Origin: an uncultured Loktanella sp.
Lineage (GTDB): Bacteria; Pseudomonadota; Alphaproteobacteria; Rhodobacterales; Rhodobacteraceae
DNA: 14,508 nucleotides
NCBI GenBank assembly: GCA_913061335.1
Contig: CAJXTP010000057.1
Location: 1 to 14,508, forward strand
Reading direction: 5' to 3'
Part shown: positions 8,331 through 14,460 of the stretch, in pieces
Layout: each line of letters opens with the position of its first letter
How positions within the stretch are numbered: position 1 is the first letter of the stretch
Program-made: the position numbers and the translations under genes
The notes under the pieces: generated by a model
Databases searched by the model: none
What the model was told of the DNA's origin: nothing
Seen by the model: only the letters and a program-made list of their open reading frames with translations

Positions 8331-8828
8331 TCATCGGTACGGCGCATCCATTTCTAGGTTGCGCGCGATCTCTGCTTCCCAACGGTCGCCGTTTTCGAGA
8401 AGCTTATCTTTGTCGTAATACAGCTCTTCACGGGTTTCTGTTGAGAACTCAAAATTCGGGCCTTCGACGATTGCGTCTACTGGGCAGGCTTCTTGGCAAA
8501 AACCGCAGTAGATGCATTTCGTCATGTCGATGTCATATCGGGTTGTCCGGCGTGACCCGTCATCGCGCGGTTCCGCGTCGATTGTGATGGCTTGCGCGGG
8601 ACAGACCGCTTCGCAGAGTTTACATGCGATGCAGCGTTCTTCGCCGTTTGCATAGCGGCGCAGCGCGTGTTCGCCACGGAAACGTGGGGACAATGGCCCC
8701 TTTTCATGTGGGTAGTTCAGCGTCGCCTTGGGGCTGAAGAAATACTTCATGCCAAGCCCGAACGCCTTCCAGAAATCCATCAGGAGGAAGTATTTGGCTG
8801 TACGGGTGTAATCAAATGGTTCGTTCAT
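8331..8828 (-). CDS. nuoI: NADH-quinone oxidoreductase subunit I
   Basis: NuoI is the ferredoxin-like peripheral subunit of complex I that carries two [4Fe-4S] clusters (N6a and N6b) towards the quinone-reducing cluster. The 165-residue protein has two complete CxxCxxCxxxCP motifs: Cys66, 69, 72 and 76 (CIACKLCEAVCP) and Cys105, 108, 111 and 115 (CIYCGFCQEACP). The N-terminal amphipathic part, with GMKYFFSPKATLNYPHEKGP (26-45), is typical of alphaproteobacterial and mitochondrial versions. The gene starts 3 bases after nuoH ends. DUF4259 follows after 21 bases, whereas in many bacteria nuoJ follows directly, so the two extra genes separate nuoI from nuoJ here. Confidence 0.97.
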   Translation of the reverse strand: MNEPFDYTRTAKYFLLMDFWKAFGLGMKYFFSPKATLNYPHEKGPLSPRFRGEHALRRYANGEERCIACKLCEAVCPAQAITIDAEPRDDGSRRTTRYDIDMTKCIYCGFCQEACPVDAIVEGPNFEFSTETREELYYDKDKLLENGDRWEAEIARNLEMDAPYR

Positions 8829-8831
8829 TGG

Positions 8832-9866
8832 TTAAACTCCCATTGTCCAGCGAGCCCAAAAGCCCCCCAGAACTTCAAATTTTGCAAGGAACGACACCAG
8901 CACGACCCAGAACAGCGAGAGCGGCAAGAAGACTTTCCAGCCGATCCGCATCAGTTGGTCGTAGCGGTAGCGTGGTGTCAGTGCCTTCACCATCGAGAAC
9001 ATGAAGAAGACCGCGCTCATTTTCAGGACCATCCAGAACACGCCGTCTGGCAGGAAGCTGACGGGTGACAACCAGCCGCCCAAGAACAGCAGCGACACGA
9101 GTGCGCACATCAGCACGACCGCCATTAGTTCGCCGATCATAAACAGCAGGAACGGGGTCGATGAGTATTCGACTTGGTAGCCTGCAACCAGTTCTGATTC
9201 TGCTTCTGGCAAATCAAACGGTGGTCGGTTTGTTTCAGCCAAGGCGCTGATAAAGAACAAGAATAGCATTGGGAAATGCGCGACCCAATACCAGCTAAAG
9301 AAGCCGCCTTCTTGGGCGCCGACGATATCGCCGAAGTTCATTGATCCTGTGGAAATGATCACACCGATAATGATCAGGCCGATGGAAACCTCGTAGGAAA
9401 TCATCTGTGCCGCAGACCGCAGTGAGCCAAGGAACGGGTATTTGGAGTTGGATGCCCAACCGCCCATGATCACGCCGTAGACTTCAAGCGACGAAATCGC
9501 GAAGACATAAAGGATCGCCACATTGATGTTTGAGATCACCCAGCCATCGTTGAACGGGATCACTGCCCAAGTGATGACGGCCAGAACAAAGGCGATCATT
9601 GGCGCGAGGAAAAACACGAATTTGTCAGCGCCCGCAGGCACGACGATTTCTTTGACGATGTATTTCAGGAAATCCGCGAATGATTGCAGCAGCCCGAAAG
9701 GCCCAACCATGTTCGGCCCTTTGCGCATCTGCACAGCAGCCCAGATTTTCCGGTCAGCATACATCAGGAACGCAAGTGCGACCAAAAGCGGGATCAGTAC
9801 CAAAAGGCACTGCCCAAGGATCACAAGCACGATGCCCAGATTGGTATTGGTGAAAAATTCAACCAT
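8832..9866 (-). CDS. nuoH: NADH-quinone oxidoreductase subunit H
   Basis: NuoH is the membrane subunit that joins the peripheral arm to the membrane arm of complex I and forms part of the quinone-binding chamber. The 344-residue protein has about eight hydrophobic helices. Family signatures include ADRKIWAAVQMRKGPNMVGP (37-56) and the acidic loop ETNRPPFDLPEAESELVAGY (211-230). I chose the ATG at 9866, giving MVEFFTNTNLG, because it has an AAGGAAAC ribosome binding site at good spacing. A longer in-frame reading would overlap the lipoprotein gene with non-family sequence. The gene begins 13 bases after the lipoprotein gene ends and is followed by nuoI after 3 bases. Confidence 0.97.
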   Translation of the reverse strand: MVEFFTNTNLGIVLVILGQCLLVLIPLLVALAFLMYADRKIWAAVQMRKGPNMVGPFGLLQSFADFLKYIVKEIVVPAGADKFVFFLAPMIAFVLAVITWAVIPFNDGWVISNINVAILYVFAISSLEVYGVIMGGWASNSKYPFLGSLRSAAQMISYEVSIGLIIIGVIISTGSMNFGDIVGAQEGGFFSWYWVAHFPMLFLFFISALAETNRPPFDLPEAESELVAGYQVEYSSTPFLLFMIGELMAVVLMCALVSLLFLGGWLSPVSFLPDGVFWMVLKMSAVFFMFSMVKALTPRYRYDQLMRIGWKVFLPLSLFWVVLVSFLAKFEVLGGFWARWTMGV

Positions 9867-9879
9867 AGTTTTCGTTTCC

Positions 9880-10269
9880 TTACACCGTTGGAATGCCAGC
9901 CGTGCCGCAATCGGCGACGGCCACTTCGGCGTCAATTGTCTTGAGCCCACGCGGAAGCGCAGGAGAGATCGTATAAACTGCATCGGCGGACCAAAGCCCG
10001 CCATTTTCCGCCGCTTGGGTCCGCACATGCCGCAAGAACCCGTATCCACGGATCAGCGTATATTGTGCAGCCGCGCACTCGGCGTATTTCGTCACTTGTT
10101 CGACCGTATTAGCGCCAGTCATAGCCACCCGAAAGTTGACCAAATCACCGTCCAACAGCCGTGTCTCAATGCCATCATATGATGGTGACATAGACCCTTT
10201 GGACACTTGCGGATCTGCAACTGTGCAGGCCGTCAGCGTAAGCGCGGATATGATCGCTGCGATCTTCAC
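9880..10269 (-). CDS. Small predicted lipoprotein of unknown function
   Basis: This is a 129-residue protein I do not recognise beyond its export signal. The N-terminus is a short basic-hydrophobic signal with a lipobox LTAC, so Cys15 is the likely lipidated residue after signal peptidase II cleavage. The mature part has two more cysteines, Cys65 and Cys121, which could form a disulfide in the periplasm. It starts with GTG directly after the nuoG stop (TAGGTG, no gap) and with little ribosome binding site, which suggests reinitiation by ribosomes finishing nuoG. nuoH follows 13 bases later with a good ribosome binding site. Starting anywhere downstream would destroy the signal peptide. nuo clusters of Paracoccus and Rhodobacter are known to hold unidentified reading frames between subunit genes; whether this is one of those is not certain. 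Confidence 0.78.
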   Translation of the reverse strand: MKIAAIISALTLTACTVADPQVSKGSMSPSYDGIETRLLDGDLVNFRVAMTGANTVEQVTKYAECAAAQYTLIRGYGFLRHVRTQAAENGGLWSADAVYTISPALPRGLKTIDAEVAVADCGTAGIPTV

Positions 10270-12261
10270 CTACTCGGCAGCCAGCGCGGCAGATGCCCGC
10301 GATTTCGCGTTTGCCGAGAGTTCCGCCATCAACTGGCTTGCCCGCGCGATTGGGTTTGTCAGGTAGAAGTCGGATACGGCGTAGCGGAAGCTGGCTTTGC
10401 CCATTTTCTTGGCCTTAAGCGGTGCCCAGTCGTTGGCAGCAACTTCGTCAATTGCCCCCAAGTGCGGGTGCGCTGCGATCATTGCGGTGCGCAGTGCGCC
10501 AAGGCTGTCAAATGGCAGGGTTGCGTCCAGTTCAGCAGACAATGCCCGCAGGATCGCCCAGTTTTCTTTGGCTTCACCGGGCGCAAAGGATGCACGCTGC
10601 GCAAGTTGTGGCCGCCCTTCGGTGTTCACGAACAGGCCGTTTTCTTCGGTGTAGGCGGCGGCTGGCAAGATGATGTCAGCGCGGTGTGCACCGCGGTCGC
10701 CGTGCGAACCTTGGTAGATCACAAATGCGCCTGCATCGATGTCCAACTCGTCGGCACCCATGTTGTAGATCACGTCTGCACCGTCGACAGCGGCCTTAAG
10801 GCCCCCATCGGTGGTCGCATCGACGTCCATCGCGCCAACGCGGCCAGCGGCGGTGTGTAGCACCAAAAATTTGCCGCCGGATTTCGACATTGCGGTGCCA
10901 AGTACGGCTGCGCCGTCGGCCTCTGTCAATGCGCCCATGCCGATGATCACAAGCGTGTTTTCATCCAAAACGGCAAGATTAGCGAGGGCGTCGCGGCCCG
11001 CGCCGAGGTCTTCGACAGGGTATGTCAGATCAACAGGGGCACCGATGCGCGCGATATTTGCGCCGCGCGACCATGCCTGACGCAAACGCGCGTTCAGGAC
11101 AGGTGATTCCAATTTCGGGTTGGTGCCGATCAGCAGGATTTTCTCCGCGCTGTCAATGTCTTCGATGGCCGCGGTGCCGACGTAACCAGAGCGATTGCCA
11201 GCTGGCAGTGCGGCGTTATCGGTACGACATTCAACGGTGCCGCCTTGCCCTTCGATCAATGCCTTCAGTGCAAATGCGGCTTCGGTTGGCGCGAGATCGC
11301 CAACAAGGCCAGCAATCTTTTTGCCCTTCATTGCAGCGGCGACGGCGGTCAGTGCCTCGGGCCAGTCTGCTTTGCGCAGCTTACCGTTTTCGCGGATATA
11401 CGGCGTATCAAGGCGCTGGCGGCGCAGACCATCCCAAACGAAACGGGTTTTATCGGAAATCCATTCCTCGTTCACGCCGTCATGGTTGCGCGGCAACATG
11501 CGCATGACTTCACGGCCTTTGGTATCCACGCGAATGTTGGAGCCAAGGCCATCCATCACATCGATAGATTCGGTTTTGGTCAATTCCCAAGGACGGGCGG
11601 TGAATGCATAGGGTTTTGAGACCAGCGCGCCGACGGGGCACAGATCAATGATGTTGCCCTGCAGGTTGCTGTCGAGAGTTTCACCCAAGTAGGATGTGAT
11701 TTCAGCGTCTTCGCCGCGACCAGTTTGGCCCATCTGGTGGATGCCTGCGACTTCGGTAGTGAAGCGCACGCAGCGCGTGCAGGAAATACAGCGGGTCATG
11801 TGGGTTTCAACAAGCGGGCCGAGATCAAGATCGTCGGTTGCACGCTTTGGTTCGCGAAAGCGCGAGAAATCGACGCCGTAAGCCATCGCTTGGTCTTGCA
11901 GATCGCATTCGCCGCCTTGGTCGCAAATAGGGCAATCAAGCGGGTGGTTGATGAGGAGGAATTCCATCACGCCTTCACGGGCCTTTTTGACCATCGGCGA
12001 ATTGGTTTTCACAACGGGTGGCTGACCTTCGGGACCGGGGCGCAAATCACGAACCTGCATGGCGCAAGACGCAGCAGGTTTGGGTGGGCCGCCGACAACT
12101 TCGACCAGACACATGCGGCAATTGCCCGCAATCGAAAGCCGTTCATGATAGCAGAAACGCGGGATTTCAACACCCGCCTCGCCACAGGCCTGGATCAGGG
12201 TCATTGCCCCGTCAACCTCGACCTCATTTCCATCGATAACAACTTTGCGAAGATCAGACAT
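10270..12261 (-). CDS. nuoG: NADH-quinone oxidoreductase subunit G
   Basis: NuoG is the largest peripheral-arm subunit of complex I and passes electrons from NuoE/F to NuoI. The 663-residue protein has an N-terminal [2Fe-2S] ferredoxin domain with Cys37, 48, 51 and 66; a His-Cys cluster motif with His106, Cys110, 113 and 119 (HPLDCPICDQGGEC); and a [4Fe-4S] set with Cys158, 161, 164 and 208. From about residue 215 it continues as a degenerate molybdopterin-oxidoreductase domain without catalytic function. I see no cysteine set for the extra N7 cluster found in E. coli NuoG, as expected for alphaproteobacteria. The ATG at 12261 has an AAAGGCG ribosome binding site. Unlike its neighbours, the gene is preceded by a leader and a terminator, so it may head its own transcript. 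Confidence 0.97.
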   Translation of the reverse strand: MSDLRKVVIDGNEVEVDGAMTLIQACGEAGVEIPRFCYHERLSIAGNCRMCLVEVVGGPPKPAASCAMQVRDLRPGPEGQPPVVKTNSPMVKKAREGVMEFLLINHPLDCPICDQGGECDLQDQAMAYGVDFSRFREPKRATDDLDLGPLVETHMTRCISCTRCVRFTTEVAGIHQMGQTGRGEDAEITSYLGETLDSNLQGNIIDLCPVGALVSKPYAFTARPWELTKTESIDVMDGLGSNIRVDTKGREVMRMLPRNHDGVNEEWISDKTRFVWDGLRRQRLDTPYIRENGKLRKADWPEALTAVAAAMKGKKIAGLVGDLAPTEAAFALKALIEGQGGTVECRTDNAALPAGNRSGYVGTAAIEDIDSAEKILLIGTNPKLESPVLNARLRQAWSRGANIARIGAPVDLTYPVEDLGAGRDALANLAVLDENTLVIIGMGALTEADGAAVLGTAMSKSGGKFLVLHTAAGRVGAMDVDATTDGGLKAAVDGADVIYNMGADELDIDAGAFVIYQGSHGDRGAHRADIILPAAAYTEENGLFVNTEGRPQLAQRASFAPGEAKENWAILRALSAELDATLPFDSLGALRTAMIAAHPHLGAIDEVAANDWAPLKAKKMGKASFRYAVSDFYLTNPIARASQLMAELSANAKSRASAALAAE

Positions 12262-12361
12262 AGCGCGCCTTTATATTCCCATTGCACTGCACACCCAATT
12301 ATTGAGATGCAGCCTGCTTGGGTTCTAACGCGACATGGCCCGCGATGCCAGTCAGATTGAC
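12262..12361 (-). promoter_or_regulatory. nuoG leader, possible promoter region
   Basis: The 100 bases between the terminator and nuoG hold no gene. If the terminator works, nuoG and everything after it need a start site here or readthrough. A TTGGGT and a TATAAA lie 17 bases apart, but the second is so close to the ATG that the transcript would be nearly leaderless, so I do not call it a promoter. An ACCCAA/TTGGGT inverted repeat (12293..12298 with 12318..12323) could form a weak hairpin. The 12-base sequence AACCCAAGCAGG (12313..12324) also occurs upstream of the preceding gene. Confidence 0.3.
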
Positions 12362-12398
12362 AAAAAAACCGCCCCAAAAGTGGCTTCTTTCGGGGCAG
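12362..12398 (-). terminator. Intrinsic terminator after the small exported protein gene
   Basis: Read on the minus strand, CTGCCCCGAAAG pairs with CTTTTGGGGCGG around a 6-base loop (AAGCCA), giving a 12-bp stem with two G-T wobbles, followed at once by seven T. The wobble pairs become C-A mismatches on the plus strand, and the T run lies on the minus-strand side, so the signal faces right to left. It begins 33 bases after the stop of the preceding gene, as expected for a 3' end. It lies between nuoF and nuoG, inside the complex I cluster. Confidence 0.88.
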
Positions 12399-12431
12399 TG
12401 TCTTGAATAATTGTCGATGTACCCAAAAGGG

Positions 12432-12839
12432 TTAACGCAACAGCCGTCCAATTGCGTTGCCTTCGGCGATTTGCGCACGGCCTACGGCGCAATAACTGGC
12501 CTCATCGCCTGCGACAGCGCCGAGGTCTTGCAACCGGCCATAAGCGATTACAATCAGACGATTTTCTTCGACTTTGTCGTTGGTATATGCGTCCACTTCA
12601 GCGCGAGAAAAGCCCAGATCAAAGGCATGTTTTCGCAATGAAAACAAATAGTTGATCCCACGAATTCGGCGCGGTTTTATGGTGCCACATCTCTTGGATA
12701 TCTCGAGCGCCATACCCGTGGCGATAAGGCCTTCGCGCACATGTGCGACGTCTTTCAGCGCGGGGTCCGCTGAAACGGCGCCGCTAAAGCCTGCGACGGT
12801 CACGCAGATTGCCAATGCAATTACTGGTGTCTTTTTCAT
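12432..12839 (-). CDS. Small exported protein, DUF5333-like
   Basis: This 135-residue protein has a clear Sec signal peptide: MKKT, a hydrophobic stretch to about residue 20, then AVSA with likely cleavage after Ala24. The mature part of about 111 residues is mainly helical and charged, with two cysteines (Cys51 in KRCGTIKPRR and Cys117 in ASYCAVGRAQI) that could pair in the periplasm. From its look and its place before nuoG I believe it belongs to DUF5333, a family of unknown function seen in Rhodobacterales; this rests on memory and is not certain. Its ribosome binding site is poor. A 111-base gap separates it from the DUF3291-type gene upstream, and a strong terminator follows it, so it may have its own promoter or be the last gene of the nuoF transcript. 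Confidence 0.8.
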   Translation of the reverse strand: MKKTPVIALAICVTVAGFSGAVSADPALKDVAHVREGLIATGMALEISKRCGTIKPRRIRGINYLFSLRKHAFDLGFSRAEVDAYTNDKVEENRLIVIAYGRLQDLGAVAGDEASYCAVGRAQIAEGNAIGRLLR

Positions 12840-12950
12840 GGGCCAAGTCTTTCTTTTGGATACGGGCGCATCGCCCTGCTTGGGTTAGATGTCGACCGTT
12901 CCACGTTGTTATTCAATAACAGATTACAAATTTCGGGTTTGTTGGCGGGT
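12840..12950 (-). promoter_or_regulatory. Intergenic region with palindrome and hairpin upstream of the exported protein gene
   Basis: This 111-base gap is AT-richer than the genes around it. It holds a perfect palindrome GTTATT-G-AATAAC (12908..12920), a compact GGGCG/CGCCC hairpin with a 3-base loop (12864..12876), and the 12-base element AACCCAAGCAGG (12875..12886) shared with the nuoG leader. No T run follows the hairpin, so it is not a terminator. A TTGAAT overlapping the palindrome could be a -35 box, but no convincing -10 follows at the right distance. A promoter or operator here is inference. Confidence 0.35.
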
Positions 12951-13424
12951 TTACGCGGATGGCGCCGTGTTGGCGCGCATATAGTCCCAGCCAAACGCAT
13001 CATCGCTGTCGCCAAGGCTGCGCAGATGGTCAAGTTTTGCCATGGCCTCGGCCAATGTGGGTTTATGCCCGACAGGCACCCACCACATAACAAAGTGCAT
13101 TTCGCCTAGAACCTCGAACCATTCGGCGCGTCGGTGCATGAATTTGGCATGCAGCGTGTCGTACACAAATGTTTGCAAGTGGGCAGGCGTTTCCCAAACC
13201 GTGAGGTTCGGGATATACTGTGGGTCGCCGTCGATGGCAGTCGCCGTATTGCCCGCGCCTGCGTCGCCTTCCATCATCCAGACAAATCCCGGCATACGTT
13301 TGCCAAGTCCGTTGATGCGGTCGAGATTGTTCATGAAATCAGCGACGCGGGGATCGTCAACGGGCGCAATGAGGCGCCCAATATTCAGTTCAGCAAGGTG
13401 TCGTTGTGGCGTTTTTCCACACAT
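12951..13424 (-). CDS. DUF3291 family protein
   Basis: This is a 157-residue soluble protein of unknown function with the pattern of DUF3291: HLAELNIGRLIAPVDDPRVADF (from residue 9), PGFVWM (45-50), NLTVWET (73-79), His92 in the TFVYDTLHAKF stretch, EWFE (101-104) and WWVPVGHKPTLAEA (114-127). The family resembles the dimeric alpha-beta barrel fold of antibiotic-monooxygenase-like proteins, but no substrate or reaction is established that I know of. There is no signal peptide or membrane segment. The ATG at 13424 shares one base with the stop of the upstream membrane-protein gene (TGATG), so translation is probably coupled and the gene belongs to the nuoF transcript. Being next to complex I genes does not show a role in respiration. 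Confidence 0.87.
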   Translation of the reverse strand: MCGKTPQRHLAELNIGRLIAPVDDPRVADFMNNLDRINGLGKRMPGFVWMMEGDAGAGNTATAIDGDPQYIPNLTVWETPAHLQTFVYDTLHAKFMHRRAEWFEVLGEMHFVMWWVPVGHKPTLAEAMAKLDHLRSLGDSDDAFGWDYMRANTAPSA

Positions 13425-13708
13425 CAGGGGGCAACCGTAGTCCAGATGACGTAGGCGATGATCCCTAATGCGGCCAAAGCTAATGCGGTGCGAAACGCCC
13501 GCGTAACTGACAGCAACCCGTCAACCACGGCCGTCGAAACTGCAATTGCACCAACCGCGATCAGCGCAATCCCTGCATAATACAGCACCAAATTTTGCGA
13601 CCCAAAGATCGTTGTGGCCATGCCCAGAACATAAACCGCCAAGGAAAACGCAAAAGCGCGCCAGCTAAATCCACTGCCGCGCCTATTGAATTTAGTCTGC
13701 CGCTTCAT
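13424..13708 (-). CDS. Small three-helix membrane protein of unknown function
   Basis: I do not recognise this 94-residue protein. It begins with a basic hydrophilic stretch (MKRQTKFNRRGSGFSWR), then three hydrophobic segments at about residues 17-36, 41-61 and 73-90, and ends shortly after WTTVAP. The positive-inside rule puts the N-terminus in the cytoplasm and the short C-terminus outside. There are no cysteines and no obvious active-site residues. Its ATG overlaps the nuoF stop by four bases (ATGA), and its stop overlaps the DUF3291 start by one base, so it is translated with nuoF. This tight coupling and the complete, membrane-like composition argue that it is a real gene. A role in complex I assembly is possible but unsupported. 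Confidence 0.75.
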   Translation of the reverse strand: MKRQTKFNRRGSGFSWRAFAFSLAVYVLGMATTIFGSQNLVLYYAGIALIAVGAIAVSTAVVDGLLSVTRAFRTALALAALGIIAYVIWTTVAP

Positions 13709-14460
13709 TCAGCCGCAATTGCGCTGCGTTTATGTGCAATCCGGTCTTCGATGTCGCCACGGAAGTTCTTGATCAGGGCTTGAATTGGCCAAGCGGCCGC
13801 ATCGCCAAGCGCACAAATAGTGTGGCCTTCGACCTGTTTGGTCACGTCGAGCAGCATGTCGATTTCGTCAACGGATGCGTTGCCTTCGACAAGGCGCGCC
13901 ATGACGCGCATCATCCATCCGGTGCCTTCGCGGCACGGCGTACATTGGCCACACGATTCGTGTTTATAGAACTTGGACAAACGCCAGACCGCTTTGATCA
14001 TATCGGTGGAATTATCCATCACGATGACCGCCGCAGTGCCAAGGCTAGAGCCTTTTTCTTTCAGCCCGTCAAAGTCCATGATCGCGTCGCGCATATCCGC
14101 GCCGCGCACGTTTGGCACGGATGATCCGCCCGGAATAACAGCCTTAAGATTGTCCCAGCCGCCGCGAATACCGCCGCAATGTTTTTCGATCAGCTCTTCA
14201 AATGGGATGCCCATTTCTTCTTCGACAACGCAGGGGTTGTTGACGTGACCAGAGATCGCGAACAGCTTTGTGCCCGCGTTATTCGCACGGCCAATGCCAG
14301 AGAACCAGCTGCCCCCACGGCGCAAAATTGTTGGCACAACCGCAATCGATTCCACGTTGTTCACTGTGGTCGGGCAGCCATACAGGCCAGCCCCCGCAGG
14401 AAACGGCGGCTTCATGCGCGGCATGCCTTTTTTGCCTTCGAGCGATTCCAGCAACGCAGT
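13705..14460 (-). CDS. nuoF: NADH-quinone oxidoreductase subunit F (partial, N-terminus missing)
   Basis: NuoF binds NADH and FMN and starts electron transfer in complex I. The last 251 residues of an expected 430 or so are present. Visible are GMPRMKPPFPAGAGLYGCPT (residues 12-31 of this fragment), the glycine-rich IPGGSSVPN (109-117), and the N3 [4Fe-4S] ligands Cys170, Cys173 and Cys176 (SCGQCTPCREG) with Cys216 in HTICALGDAAAWP. The NADH/FMN Rossmann-like first half lies beyond the right edge. The first true codon is Thr at 14460; residues MYKRQ before it come from adapter and the ATG at 14475 is false. The TGA stop overlaps the next gene by four bases. Confidence 0.96.
   Translation of the reverse strand, partial: TALLESLEGKKGMPRMKPPFPAGAGLYGCPTTVNNVESIAVVPTILRRGGSWFSGIGRANNAGTKLFAISGHVNNPCVVEEEMGIPFEELIEKHCGGIRGGWDNLKAVIPGGSSVPNVRGADMRDAIMDFDGLKEKGSSLGTAAVIVMDNSTDMIKAVWRLSKFYKHESCGQCTPCREGTGWMMRVMARLVEGNASVDEIDMLLDVTKQVEGHTICALGDAAAWPIQALIKNFRGDIEDRIAHKRSAIAAE

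Noticed and set aside
7406..8587. Plus-strand open frame of 393 codons
   Set aside because: It lies opposite nuoJ, the decarboxylase-like gene, DUF4259 and part of nuoI, and has an arginine-rich, low-plausibility composition. The minus-strand genes explain the region fully.
9867..10049. N-terminal extension of NuoH by 61 residues
   Set aside because: It overlaps the lipoprotein gene, contains no family sequence, and the ATG at 9866 has a good ribosome binding site.
10207..10860. Plus-strand open frames of up to 219 codons opposite nuoG, nuoL and nuoH
   Set aside because: These are antisense shadows of well-conserved genes, with unnatural Cys, Arg and His content and no ribosome binding sites that I can see.
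12262..12361. TTGGGT-17-TATAAA as a nuoG promoter
   Set aside because: The -10 box would sit 8 bases before the ATG and overlap the ribosome binding site, giving an almost leaderless RNA. I cannot support it as a promoter call.
12836..13093. Minus-strand open frame of 85 codons across the intergenic region
   Set aside because: It overlaps the DUF3291 gene in another frame and has no recognisable pattern. The shared 12-base element and hairpin fit a leader better than a gene.
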